The notes below the pieces were generated by a model. The model did no database searches. It was given only the letters and a program-made list of their open reading frames with translations, and had not been told where the DNA came from. From Flavobacteriales bacterium (GTDB lineage: Bacteria > Bacteroidota > Bacteroidia > Flavobacteriales > Flavobacteriaceae), in the NCBI GenBank assembly GCA_016777325.1, contig JADHRQ010000008.1, positions 1 through 51,992 on the forward strand: DNA of 51,992 nt. Direction: 5' to 3'. Positions within the stretch are counted from its first letter, which is position 1. Every line of letters begins with the position of its first letter. The translations under genes and the position numbers were made by a program. Of this stretch, positions 35,033 to 43,761 are shown piece after piece.

Positions 35033-36367
35033 ATGATAAAAAAATATATTCTATTAACTCTTTTTTCTTCGACACTTGTTTATTCTCAATCAAGTGAAAA
35101 CATCTTAACTCTTCAGGATGCTGTTGAGATGGCAATAGAAAAAAATATAAGTATTAAACAATCAGAGTTAAACTTACTTAATTCTGAAATAAGTAAATCT
35201 GACGCTATTGGAAATTTCCTTCCAAGAGTTTCAGCATCAGCTAATCACCAATGGAACATTGGTAGAGGGATAAATATTACCACTAATGTAATTGAGGATA
35301 TTACTACTTCATTTTCATCTATAAGTGCAGGTGTTGGTTTGGATGTCTATAATGGCTTTAGAAATGTATATCAACTTCATAGAGCTAATCTTGAAATTCT
35401 TTCTTCACAGTTTCAACTTGATGATATGAAAGATGATATTAAGCTTTTAGTAGCAAACTCCTATTTACAAATTATGTTTAATAGTGAAATACTTAAAGTT
35501 CAAAAATCACAACTTGAAATTACTAAGCTAGAATTTGAAAGAACTAAAGATTTAATTGAAAGTGGAACATTTTCACCAAGACAAATTTTTGAAATTGAAG
35601 CAAATCTTGCATCTCAGGAACAAAGTGTTGTTCAGGCCGAAAATAATTTTAGAAATGCAAAGTTAAGTTTAGCACAACTTCTGCTAATTGATGATTTTGA
35701 AAGTTTTGATATTGCATATGAAGATTTTAGTGTTCCATTTTCTGATATACTAACTAAAACACCTAAGGAAATACTCGAAAAATCTTTAACCTTCAGAAAT
35801 GATATTAAATTAGCAGAGACTAATATATCTATTGCTGAGAAGGATATTCAAATATCAAAATCTCAATTGCAACCAACTGTTAGTTCATTTTATCAATGGA
35901 ATACAAGAATTTCTTACCTAGACAATACCCCTAGCTTTGAAGATCAGTTTGATTTAAATAAAGGTCAAGGATATGGTCTTGCTTTAAATATTCCAATATT
36001 TCAAGGAAAACAGATAAGAAATAACGTTGAAAGAAGTAAAGTAAATCTTGATAGACTTCAAAATCAATATAAACAAGAAAAATTAAATCTTGAAAATTCA
36101 ATTAATCAAGCTTATAATGATTTAAAAGGAGCTATTAAGCTATATGAAGCTTCAAATAAAACCTTGGAATCTTTGAAAAATGCTTTTGAAGATGCTTCTG
36201 ATAGATTTTTACTAGGTTCAGTAAGTTCTTTTGATTTTATTCAATCAAAACAAAGATATGAGTCTTCTGTTTCTGAAAATATTAGAGCTAAGTTTGATTA
36301 TATATTTAAGCTTAAAGTTTTAGAGTTTTACTTTGGATTACCTTTATCAATTCCTCAATCTAATTAA
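35033..36367 (+). CDS. TolC-family outer membrane efflux protein
   Basis: 444 residues from the ATG at 35033, which directly precedes the signal peptide MIKKYILLTLFSSTLVYSQ. A longer reading from a TTG at 34976 would overlap the adaptor gene by 47 bases and is rejected. Two OEP repeats are visible, each with long helices (about 30-215 and 240-440), and the pattern NILTLQDAVEMAIEKN at the start is typical of TolC proteins. It forms the outer membrane channel of the MacAB-type system. Confidence 0.93.
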   Translation: MIKKYILLTLFSSTLVYSQSSENILTLQDAVEMAIEKNISIKQSELNLLNSEISKSDAIGNFLPRVSASANHQWNIGRGINITTNVIEDITTSFSSISAGVGLDVYNGFRNVYQLHRANLEILSSQFQLDDMKDDIKLLVANSYLQIMFNSEILKVQKSQLEITKLEFERTKDLIESGTFSPRQIFEIEANLASQEQSVVQAENNFRNAKLSLAQLLLIDDFESFDIAYEDFSVPFSDILTKTPKEILEKSLTFRNDIKLAETNISIAEKDIQISKSQLQPTVSSFYQWNTRISYLDNTPSFEDQFDLNKGQGYGLALNIPIFQGKQIRNNVERSKVNLDRLQNQYKQEKLNLENSINQAYNDLKGAIKLYEASNKTLESLKNAFEDASDRFLLGSVSSFDFIQSKQRYESSVSENIRAKFDYIFKLKVLEFYFGLPLSIPQSN

Positions 36368-36377
36368 ATTGATATAG

Positions 36378-37037
36378 ATGTCATTAATTTTAAATTTAGA
36401 GACATCTAGTAAAAACTGTTCTGTTTCTCTTTCTTCTATGGGGAAACTAGTGAATCATTTTGAATTAGAAGATGATAAATACAGGCATAGTGAATTATTA
36501 ACCTCTACAATTCAAGATATACTATCTAATGAAAAAAAAAATGTAAAAGATTTAGATGCTATTTCCATTGGAGTTGGGCCAGGTTCTTTCACTGGACTAA
36601 GAATCGGCTTTTCTGTGGCCAAAGGACTTTGTTATCCTCATAAAATAAAGTTGATCGGAATCTCAACTCTTAAGATTCTTGCAAACTCTATAGATTCAAA
36701 AAGCGATAATATTATTGCACTAATAAATGATAAAGGAAATTATTTTTATCTATCTAAATATAATTCTGAATTAGATGAACTAATGCCCCCAAGAATTGAG
36801 TTTATTGACCAAGACTTTTTAAGTAAAGTGATCGATAACTCTACAACTATCGTGGTAAATAGTAATAGTGCATATCATCTCATAGACAAACAATTAAATA
36901 AAAAAGTGAATTTGATTAAGAATGTAATTAGTTCATCAAACATGATAAGACTATCACAGAAATCATTTGACAACAATAAATTTGAAGATTTAGCATACGC
37001 GGAGCCAGTGTATGTTAAAAAACCTTATGTAAACTAG
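36378..37037 (+). CDS. tsaB: tRNA threonylcarbamoyladenosine biosynthesis protein TsaB
   Basis: 219 residues of the ASKHA fold. LNLETSSKNCSVSLS is the N-terminal phosphate motif and GVGPGSFTGLRIGFSVAKGL the most conserved TsaB block. TsaB partners with TsaD and TsaE in making t6A at position 37 of tRNAs that read ANN codons. There is no fused RimI domain. It lies 10 bases after tolC on the same strand, so it is the last gene of the efflux operon, and it converges on ompH across 11 bases with no terminator visible. Confidence 0.93.
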   Translation: MSLILNLETSSKNCSVSLSSMGKLVNHFELEDDKYRHSELLTSTIQDILSNEKKNVKDLDAISIGVGPGSFTGLRIGFSVAKGLCYPHKIKLIGISTLKILANSIDSKSDNIIALINDKGNYFYLSKYNSELDELMPPRIEFIDQDFLSKVIDNSTTIVVNSNSAYHLIDKQLNKKVNLIKNVISSSNMIRLSQKSFDNNKFEDLAYAEPVYVKKPYVN

Positions 37038-37048
37038 ATTTTAGTTTA

Positions 37049-37558
37049 TTAGAATCCTAGCGCCTTTTTCACATCAGCTAAAAGATCCTTTCCATCTGCA
37101 AGAATAATTCCTCCATTTGGGCTTGAGTCAATTACATAATTAAACCCTTGATCTTTACCAACTTTAGTAATGGCATCTCTTGCTTTTTCAAGTAGTGGTG
37201 TCATTAAGTCCATTTGCTTCTTTTGAAGCTCTTGAGCAGCTGAATCTCTGAATTCTTGTAAATTTGTTTGCATACTTTCAAGCTCTTTTTGTCTAGCTTG
37301 ATTAGTAATATCAGTTTGGTTTGCAGCATCTGAAGAGTAGCTTTGAGCCTTTGTTTGAAATTCTTTGAATGCATTGTCAATTTGAGTTGTATAATCTTTT
37401 TCAAGTTTAGATAATTCATTTTGTGCAGCGATCACCTCTGGCATTTCGCTGATAAGCTGTTGAACATTTATGTGAGCTACATTAGATTGAGCAACAGTAG
37501 CCATTGGAGCTACAGCTATAAAAGTAGCAGTTAGTAGTTTGAGTATCGATTTCATCAT
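37049..37558 (-). CDS. OmpH/Skp-family periplasmic chaperone
   Basis: 169 residues. A signal peptide (about 1-23, ending at VAQS) precedes a long charged helical region (about 40-125; KLEKDYTTQIDNAFKEFQTK and QKELESMQTNLQEF) that would form the tentacle coiled coil, and a C-terminal strand block YVIDSSPNGGIILADGKDL. Skp trimers hold unfolded outer-membrane proteins for BamA, encoded immediately upstream on the same strand. Two in-frame ATGs (37558, 37555) are possible. Many flavobacteria have two copies in tandem; here there is one. Confidence 0.9.
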   Translation of the reverse strand: MMKSILKLLTATFIAVAPMATVAQSNVAHINVQQLISEMPEVIAAQNELSKLEKDYTTQIDNAFKEFQTKAQSYSSDAANQTDITNQARQKELESMQTNLQEFRDSAAQELQKKQMDLMTPLLEKARDAITKVGKDQGFNYVIDSSPNGGIILADGKDLLADVKKALGF

Positions 37559-37607
37559 CTTTAAAATATTTACGGATGCAATATCGTAATTTTTCTTTAA
37601 AAAACGA

Positions 37608-40121
37608 TTAAAATTGTTGACCTATTATAAAGTGCGTTTGCCATCCCGATACTTGTCCTGAAATATTAAGGTTTGTTGAATCAAAACCGTAACCAAAGTC
37701 AATTCCTAGAAGACCAAAAGCAGGCATAAAGACTCTTACACCAATACCTGCAGATCTTTTAACATCAAATGGGCTATAATCTTTAAAATTATCAAATCCA
37801 TTACCTGCTTCAAGAAAGCTTAATGCAAAAACAGATGCACTAGGCTTAAGACTTATTGGGTATCTAAGCTCCAATGAGAATTTATTATAAATAACCGATC
37901 CATCTCTACTAGAAAGAGATCCATTTTCATAACCTCTTAAAGATATTGTTTCTCTTCCATCCATAGCATATTGTTGCATACCATCACCTCCTAAATAAAA
38001 CCTTTCAAAAGGGATATAACCTTTATTGATATTATACGTTCCTAAAAAACCAAAATCTGTTTGTGCTTTTAAAACAAACTTGCCAAATAATCTAGTATAC
38101 CAGCTACCATCAAATTTAACTTTATAATATTCTAGCCATCTATATTTTGCTTGATCTATTTCAGCTTGGATAGGTTCCCCTTTATTATTTTGATATTCAG
38201 GTCTTTCGTTCATATTAGAAAAGTCATCGCCAGTAATAAGAGAATAAGGAGGAGAAAATCTTGCACTAAGTGAAAAGCTTGATCCACCAATAGGAAAAAT
38301 AGGATTTGTAAATGTATTATTTCTTGATAAAGCAATGTTATATGCTATGTTATGGGATTCTCCATTTCCAAATGTAAAAAGTCCAGTGAAATAATTATTA
38401 AGATTGTAATATTGATAAGATATTGATTGAGAAAGGATAAAATAGTCATCCGGCACTTTCAATCTCTTTGCAATACCAATATTAAATCCAGCAATTTCAA
38501 ACGATTGCGATTTATCTGCTCTTCTTGTGAAATAATCATACCTATATTGCTTTGTTGATGAAAGTGAAAGTGAAAACTGAACAGGTTCTTTTCCACCCCA
38601 CCATGGTTCAACAAAACTGAAACTTTTTGTACTGTAGAAAGAGCTAGTTTGAAGTCTTATAGCAAGAGTTTGTCCATCACCTGTAGGTAGTGGTCTCCAA
38701 GCTTTTTTGTTTTTAATATTTTTTGTTGAGAAGTTATTAAAAGAGAGACCAAGAGTACCAATAAAACCTCCACCTCCATATCCACCCTGTAATTCTATCT
38801 GGCTTGCACCAGCTTCAATTAAACCAAGCTCTATATCTACTGTTCCTTGATTAGGATCAACATTTTTAAAATCAGGACTAATCTGTTCGGCATCAAAAAA
38901 CCCTAACTGACCGACTTCTCGAATAGTTCTTACCACCTTGTCTTTACTGTAAAGTTCTCCTGGTTTTACTCTAAGCTCACGATATATTACGTTATCATTA
39001 GTCTTAGTATTACCAACAACTGTAATTTTGTTAAAACTTGCAAGTTTACCTTCATTAATTCGTATTTGAAAATCAATAGTATCATTTGCTGCACTAACCT
39101 CAACTGCATTTACTGATGAAAATAAATATCCGTTGTTTTGATATAGGTTAGATAAATCATTTGCATCTGGACTGTCATCCTGAATTCTTTCTTTAAGAAG
39201 AACTCCATTATAGGAATCACCACTTTTTATTCCTAATATCTGGTCTAATTGAAAATTAGTAAATGAACTATTACCAATATAATTTATATCTCCAAAGTAG
39301 TATTTATTTCCCTCATCAATAGTTAGGGCAAGATCAATTGTTTTCTCGTCATTTGTGATAATTGTATCAAATTCAATTCGTGCATCTCTATAACCTTTTT
39401 CTTTATAAAATGATATTAAATTTTCTTTATCAGCTTCATAATCTGATGCTATGAGCTTTGATTTTTTCCAAAATCTTAATGGAAATTTTTTCTTAGTTTT
39501 TTTAAGTTTGGACTTTAACTTACCATCTTTAAATATCTCATTTCCAGAGAAGTTTATATTTTTTATTTTAATTCTTTCCCCTCTGTTAACATTTATATTA
39601 AGGTTTCTTTTATTTGAGCCAATTGAGTCAGGGGTAGAAACTATATTAACTTTAGAATTTAAAAAACCATCTTTTTTTAAATCATTTTGAATATAGTTTT
39701 TTGTATTAGTTAGAAAACTTTCTGAAAGTCTTTTTCCTTCTGACAACTCAGTTTCTTTTTCAAAAGTTTCAGCTTTACTTTTCTTTACACCATTTATACT
39801 GTAATTAAGTAATGTAGAAAGTTCATCAACATTTATCTCTAATTTTATCTTACCGTTGTTAACATCAGTTACATAGAGATTAACATCACTAAAAAGTTCA
39901 AGATTCCATAATTTTTTTAGAACTGCACTGACTTCTTCTCCTGGAACTTGAATGCTTTGTCCTTGTCTTAATCCACTGTATGTAACAACAGTTCTATCGC
40001 TAAAGTTTTTTAATCCAGTTACTGTAATAGTATCAATAGAATAAGTATCCCCTTTTCTATAATCATTTTGTGAAAAAAGGAGACCTGTCGATAAAATAAA
40101 GACAGTAAAAACCTTAGTCAA
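37608..40121 (-). CDS. bamA: Outer membrane protein assembly factor BamA
   Basis: 837 residues from a TTG at 40119-40121. The signal sequence LTKVFTVFILSTGLLFSQ begins at that TTG, seven bases after the uppS stop; the upstream reading to 40250 would overlap uppS by 122 bases and has no ATG near the signal peptide. Five POTRA-like repeats run from about residue 25 to 430 (IDTITVTGLKNFSD, IKIKNINFSGNEIF, KYYFGDINYIGNSSF, FNKITVVGNTKTND), then a 16-strand barrel with the conserved motif region GGDGMQQYAMDGRETISLRGY and a terminal strand ending HFIIGQQF with C-terminal Phe. It folds and inserts outer-membrane beta-barrels. Confidence 0.93.
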   Translation of the reverse strand: MTKVFTVFILSTGLLFSQNDYRKGDTYSIDTITVTGLKNFSDRTVVTYSGLRQGQSIQVPGEEVSAVLKKLWNLELFSDVNLYVTDVNNGKIKLEINVDELSTLLNYSINGVKKSKAETFEKETELSEGKRLSESFLTNTKNYIQNDLKKDGFLNSKVNIVSTPDSIGSNKRNLNINVNRGERIKIKNINFSGNEIFKDGKLKSKLKKTKKKFPLRFWKKSKLIASDYEADKENLISFYKEKGYRDARIEFDTIITNDEKTIDLALTIDEGNKYYFGDINYIGNSSFTNFQLDQILGIKSGDSYNGVLLKERIQDDSPDANDLSNLYQNNGYLFSSVNAVEVSAANDTIDFQIRINEGKLASFNKITVVGNTKTNDNVIYRELRVKPGELYSKDKVVRTIREVGQLGFFDAEQISPDFKNVDPNQGTVDIELGLIEAGASQIELQGGYGGGGFIGTLGLSFNNFSTKNIKNKKAWRPLPTGDGQTLAIRLQTSSFYSTKSFSFVEPWWGGKEPVQFSLSLSSTKQYRYDYFTRRADKSQSFEIAGFNIGIAKRLKVPDDYFILSQSISYQYYNLNNYFTGLFTFGNGESHNIAYNIALSRNNTFTNPIFPIGGSSFSLSARFSPPYSLITGDDFSNMNERPEYQNNKGEPIQAEIDQAKYRWLEYYKVKFDGSWYTRLFGKFVLKAQTDFGFLGTYNINKGYIPFERFYLGGDGMQQYAMDGRETISLRGYENGSLSSRDGSVIYNKFSLELRYPISLKPSASVFALSFLEAGNGFDNFKDYSPFDVKRSAGIGVRVFMPAFGLLGIDFGYGFDSTNLNISGQVSGWQTHFIIGQQF

Positions 40122-40128
40122 TTTAGAT

Positions 40129-40836
40129 TTATAATTGTTTACTAGTTCTTCCAAATCTTCTTTCTCTGTTTTGATATTCAACAATTGCTTTAGTAAAGTC
40201 TTGTTCCGAAAAGTCTGGCCAATATACATCAGTAAAATATAATTCAGCATAAGCTATTTGCCATAATAAGAAATTACTAATTCTTTGTTCTCCACTTGTT
40301 CTAATAAGCAGATCTACATCCGGCAAATTTTTGGTGTAAAGATGGTCATTTATTACGGAATCATCAAAATTATCTAGAGAAATTATATCATTTTTAACTT
40401 TCTCTGAAATCTCTTTAACAGCTTTAAAAATCTCTTGCTTTCCACCGTAACTTAAAGCAAGGGTTAATGTCATTCCAGTATTTTTATTTGTGTTTTCAAT
40501 GATGTTGTTTAATTCAGCCTCTACTTTTTTGGGTAGAGATTTTAAGTCACCTATTGCATTTAACTTAATATTATTTTTAAAGATATCTTCAAACTCATCT
40601 TTTAGTGTTTGAACTAAAAGTTTCATTAGAGTATCAACTTCATCATTTGGTCTATCCCAGTTCTCAACAGAAAAAGTAAATAATGTCAAATATTCTATTT
40701 TATGTTTATTTGCTTGTTCAACAATTTTTCTAACTGCTGTAACTCCATTTTGATGACCGAAAATTCTTGGCATTCCTTTTTGCTCTGCCCATCTTCCATT
40801 TCCATCCATTATAATTGCAGTATGCTTAGGAATCAT
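40129..40836 (-). CDS. uppS: Isoprenyl transferase (undecaprenyl diphosphate synthase)
   Basis: 235 residues. Catalytic aspartate in IIMDGNGRWA (D11), then GHQNG, TLALSYGGKQEI, and the C-terminal DLLIRTSGEQRISNFLLWQI with YFTDVYWPDF; all cis-prenyl transferase motifs are present. It makes the C55 lipid carrier for peptidoglycan and O-antigen synthesis. It overlaps nadK by 11 bases and precedes bamA by seven. Confidence 0.96.
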   Translation of the reverse strand: MIPKHTAIIMDGNGRWAEQKGMPRIFGHQNGVTAVRKIVEQANKHKIEYLTLFTFSVENWDRPNDEVDTLMKLLVQTLKDEFEDIFKNNIKLNAIGDLKSLPKKVEAELNNIIENTNKNTGMTLTLALSYGGKQEIFKAVKEISEKVKNDIISLDNFDDSVINDHLYTKNLPDVDLLIRTSGEQRISNFLLWQIAYAELYFTDVYWPDFSEQDFTKAIVEYQNRERRFGRTSKQL

Positions 40837-41725
40837 TTTTTTTCTTTAGATTATTGTTTCTCATATCCTGACCCCAAAATAATTTTTCTCTTAACCTTTT
40901 ATAAAAATTATCATTGTCAAACTTTATTGTGCCAATAGTAAAATCTGCTTTAAAAATCTCAATTTGGTTAGAACAATCTACTGAATATATTCTTGAATCT
41001 ACAGATAAATTTATATCAGTATCTCCTTTTATGTCGATATTTATTTTTGAATTGTCAGGAATAACTAATGATCTCATATTTATATTGTGAGGTGCAATTG
41101 GATTTAAGAGAATAACATTTGATTCGGGAGAAACAATTGACCCTCCATTACTTAAAGAATAACCTGTAGATCCTGTAGGAGTTGAAATTATTAAACCGTC
41201 TGACCAATAATTTGTCAAATACTTATCATTAATTTCACAAGAAATATTTAAAAGTGATGTTGTGTCTTTTCTTTGAATTGTTATTTCGTTAAGAGCAAAT
41301 GGATAGTCATAAAATGCATCATTTTTAGACCCTGACTTAACTTCAAGAAGAGTTCTTTTAATAATGCTAAATTTATTATTAACGATTAGCGAAATAGCTT
41401 CTTGAATATTTTCTTTTTGAATACTTGTTAAAAAACCTAGTCTACCTGTATTAATTCCAAGAATAGGAATATTAGAATCTTTAACATATGTTATAGATCT
41501 TAAAATTGTACCATCTCCTCCAATTGCAAAAACAAAATTAAAATCATTTTCTATTGGCTTTTTCGAATCAAAAAAAGAGAATTTTTTTTGATCTTCGTCA
41601 CTTAGGTCATTTTTTATTTTAGAATCAATAACAAGTTGATTTTTTACTGAAATAAGACCAATTATATCCTTACAACAATCAATTGAGGATTTATTATGAA
41701 ATGCTATGTATAGAGCTATTTTCAT
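40826..41725 (-). CDS. nadK: NAD kinase
   Basis: 299 residues from the ATG at 41725; an upstream TTG at 41740 adds five residues and is less likely because MKIALYIAFHNKS starts as homologues do. The conserved GGDGT (VFAIGGDGTILRS) and NTGRLGFL segments and the DGLIISTPTGSTGYSLSNGG block define the family. It phosphorylates NAD to NADP, with ATP or polyphosphate. It is divergent from pdxJ across 66 bases. Confidence 0.95.
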   Translation of the reverse strand: MKIALYIAFHNKSSIDCCKDIIGLISVKNQLVIDSKIKNDLSDEDQKKFSFFDSKKPIENDFNFVFAIGGDGTILRSITYVKDSNIPILGINTGRLGFLTSIQKENIQEAISLIVNNKFSIIKRTLLEVKSGSKNDAFYDYPFALNEITIQRKDTTSLLNISCEINDKYLTNYWSDGLIISTPTGSTGYSLSNGGSIVSPESNVILLNPIAPHNINMRSLVIPDNSKINIDIKGDTDINLSVDSRIYSVDCSNQIEIFKADFTIGTIKFDNDNFYKRLREKLFWGQDMRNNNLKKKNDS

Positions 41726-41729
41726 ATCA

Positions 41730-41737
41730 CAAAAATA
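41730..41737 (-). promoter_or_regulatory. Candidate -7 element for the nadK-uppS-bamA-ompH operon
   Basis: On the minus strand it reads TATTTTTG (TAnnTTTG). It ends four bases from the nadK ATG, tight even for leaderless transcription, so either the mRNA is leaderless or the match is chance. Confidence 0.3.
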
Positions 41738-41761
41738 CAAACTTTATGACTTTATAAGTAT

Positions 41762-41769
41762 TATATTTG
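41762..41769 (+). promoter_or_regulatory. Candidate -7 element for pdxJ
   Basis: TATATTTG matches TAnnTTTG, 22 bases before the pdxJ ATG. Confidence 0.45.
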
Positions 41770-41791
41770 CAATTAAGTTTAGATACATTAT

Positions 41792-42505
41792 ATGACAAGA
41801 TTAAGCGTAAATATTAATAAAATTGCTACACTTAGAAATGCAAGAGGAGAGGACTACCCAAATTTAATTAAGACAGCTCAAGATATTATAAGCTTTGGAG
41901 CTCAAGGGATCACAATACACCCTAGGCCAGATGAGAGGCATATTCGATATTCTGATGCTTTTGAGCTTAAAGAAAACATAAATACTGAACTAAATATTGA
42001 AGGAAATCCTAGTAAAAAATTTATTGATCTTGTTAACGAAATTAGGCCTGAACAAGTAACTTTAGTCCCAGACTCTGAGGATGTAATTACATCAAATTCT
42101 GGATGGAATACAATAAATAATTTTTCATTTTTAAATGAAATTGTTAAAGAGTTCCATTCAAATTCAATTAGAGTTTCGATATTTGTTGATCCAGATATAG
42201 ATATGCTTGAGGGAGCAAAAAAGGTAAATGCTGATAGAGTTGAACTTTTTACTGGTCCTTATGCTAAAGAGTATAATATTAATAAATCAAAAGCAATTCA
42301 AAAATATATTCAATGCTCAAAATTTGCAAATGAAATTAACATAGATCTTAATGCAGGTCATGATTTAAACCAAGATAATCTTGATTTTTTTATTAAATCA
42401 ACAAAAAATGTTAAAGAAGTTTCAATTGGTCATGCCCTAATTTCAGAATCTCTATATAAAGGTTTACATTCTACAATCAAATCTTATCTAGATATACTTA
42501 AATGA
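41792..42505 (+). CDS. pdxJ: Pyridoxine 5'-phosphate synthase
   Basis: 237 residues of a TIM barrel. The start RLSVNINKIATLRNARGED, the block GITIHPRPDERHI, EQVTLVPDSEDVITS and the end VSIGHALISESLYKGL match PdxJ. The enzyme condenses aminoacetone 3-phosphate (made by PdxA) with 1-deoxyxylulose 5-phosphate to give pyridoxine 5'-phosphate in the DXP-dependent vitamin B6 route. The last four bases overlap the next gene. Confidence 0.97.
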   Translation: MTRLSVNINKIATLRNARGEDYPNLIKTAQDIISFGAQGITIHPRPDERHIRYSDAFELKENINTELNIEGNPSKKFIDLVNEIRPEQVTLVPDSEDVITSNSGWNTINNFSFLNEIVKEFHSNSIRVSIFVDPDIDMLEGAKKVNADRVELFTGPYAKEYNINKSKAIQKYIQCSKFANEINIDLNAGHDLNQDNLDFFIKSTKNVKEVSIGHALISESLYKGLHSTIKSYLDILK

Positions 42506-43272
42506 AAATACTTCATTCTAATTTAATAGGAAACTCTGATAGAGATCTATTTATAATTCATGGATTTTTAGGAATGGGAGACAACTGGAAGACTCATGCA
42601 AAAAAAATAGCTGAAAAAGACTTTAGAGTTCATTTAATAGATCTTAGAAATCATGGAAAAAGCTTCTGGAGTAAAGATTTTAGTTTTGAATTAATGGTTG
42701 AGGATATATATAATTATGCTATACATAACCAGATTAAAAAATTTAGTCTTTTAGGCCATTCAATGGGAGGTAATGTAAGTATGTTGTTCTCGCAAAAATA
42801 TCCAGATTTTTTGGATAAAATAATCATAGTAGATATTATTCCAAAGGAATATAAACCTCATCATGAAAATATTTTAAGTAGCTTGATGTCCTTAGATTTC
42901 AAAAATATAAACTCAAGAAAAGATGCAGATTCTCATTTATCAAATTATATAGAAGATGAAAGAGTTAGACAGTTTTTATTAAAGAATTTATATTGGATAG
43001 ATAAAGAAAGTTTGGGTTTAAAGCTCAACATTAAAGTTTTGTATGAATTCAAAAATAAATTATCTATTAAACTTCAAAAAGATTTTAAATTTGACAATCC
43101 ATCTCTTTGCTTATATGGTGAAAATTCACCTTATGTAGCTAAGTCTGATTTTCCGCTAATTCAGAAACATTTTCCTAATATTCAAATTATTAAAGTTCCA
43201 TTATCTGGTCATTGGGTTCATGCAGATAATCCATCTTTTTTTCTTGATAGAACAATTAATTTTTTAAATTGA
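42502..43272 (+). CDS. Alpha/beta hydrolase (YbfF-like esterase)
   Basis: 256 residues. The oxyanion region IIHGFLGMGDNW, the nucleophile elbow GHSMGG (Ser in LLGHSMGGNVSML), a likely acid in the segment LYGENSP and the late histidine in PLSGHWVHADNP define the fold. The HGFLGMGDNWK and RNHGKS blocks are typical of the YbfF/ABHD11 subgroup of thioesterase-like hydrolases. The substrate is unknown. It is coupled to pdxJ by a four-base overlap. Confidence 0.88.
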   Translation: MKILHSNLIGNSDRDLFIIHGFLGMGDNWKTHAKKIAEKDFRVHLIDLRNHGKSFWSKDFSFELMVEDIYNYAIHNQIKKFSLLGHSMGGNVSMLFSQKYPDFLDKIIIVDIIPKEYKPHHENILSSLMSLDFKNINSRKDADSHLSNYIEDERVRQFLLKNLYWIDKESLGLKLNIKVLYEFKNKLSIKLQKDFKFDNPSLCLYGENSPYVAKSDFPLIQKHFPNIQIIKVPLSGHWVHADNPSFFLDRTINFLN

Positions 43273-43275
43273 ATT

Positions 43276-43761
43276 ATGGAAAATCATAAAATTAGAAAAG
43301 CTAATTCTTCTGATGTAAAAGATATTTTAAGATTACTAATTGAGCTTGCAGTTTATGAAAAAGAACCTAATGCTGTTAAAGTTACAGAGAGTGATTTAAT
43401 AAGAGATGGTTTTGGCCAAAGCCCTAAGTTTGAATGTATTCTTGCTGAGTTTAACTCTGAAATTGTTGGATTAGCTTTCTATACTCCTAGATATTCAACT
43501 TGGGTTGGAGACACTTTACATCTAGAAGATTTAATAGTAACTAAAAAAATGAGAGGTAAAGGTTTTGGAATTTCTCTGTATAAATCATTTTTATTTGAAG
43601 CAAAAAAAAGAGGTGTAAATAGGGTTGAATGGTCAGTTTTAGATTGGAATAAGCCAGCTATTGATTTCTATAAAAAAACAGGAGCGATAATTGATGGTTT
43701 AGAACAATGGAAAATTGTAAGAATGGATAAAAAAATTATTCAAAAATTCCTTTCAAATTAA
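43276..43761 (+). CDS. GNAT family N-acetyltransferase (SSAT-like)
   Basis: 161 residues. The acetyl-CoA-binding motif A is VTKKMRGKGFGISLYKSF (R/Q-x-x-G-x-G/A), preceded by TLHLEDLIV and followed by VEWSVLDWNKPAIDFYKKTGA. The N-terminal pattern EPNAVKVTESDLIRDGFG and the LHLEDL strand resemble spermidine/spermine acetyltransferases and related thialysine acetylases. An amine substrate is likely but not proven. Its end overlaps the convergent arsC-like gene by nine bases. Confidence 0.88.
   Translation: MENHKIRKANSSDVKDILRLLIELAVYEKEPNAVKVTESDLIRDGFGQSPKFECILAEFNSEIVGLAFYTPRYSTWVGDTLHLEDLIVTKKMRGKGFGISLYKSFLFEAKKRGVNRVEWSVLDWNKPAIDFYKKTGAIIDGLEQWKIVRMDKKIIQKFLSN

Noticed and set aside
40122-40250. 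Longer bamA start
   Set aside because: It would overlap uppS by 122 bases and bury the signal peptide.
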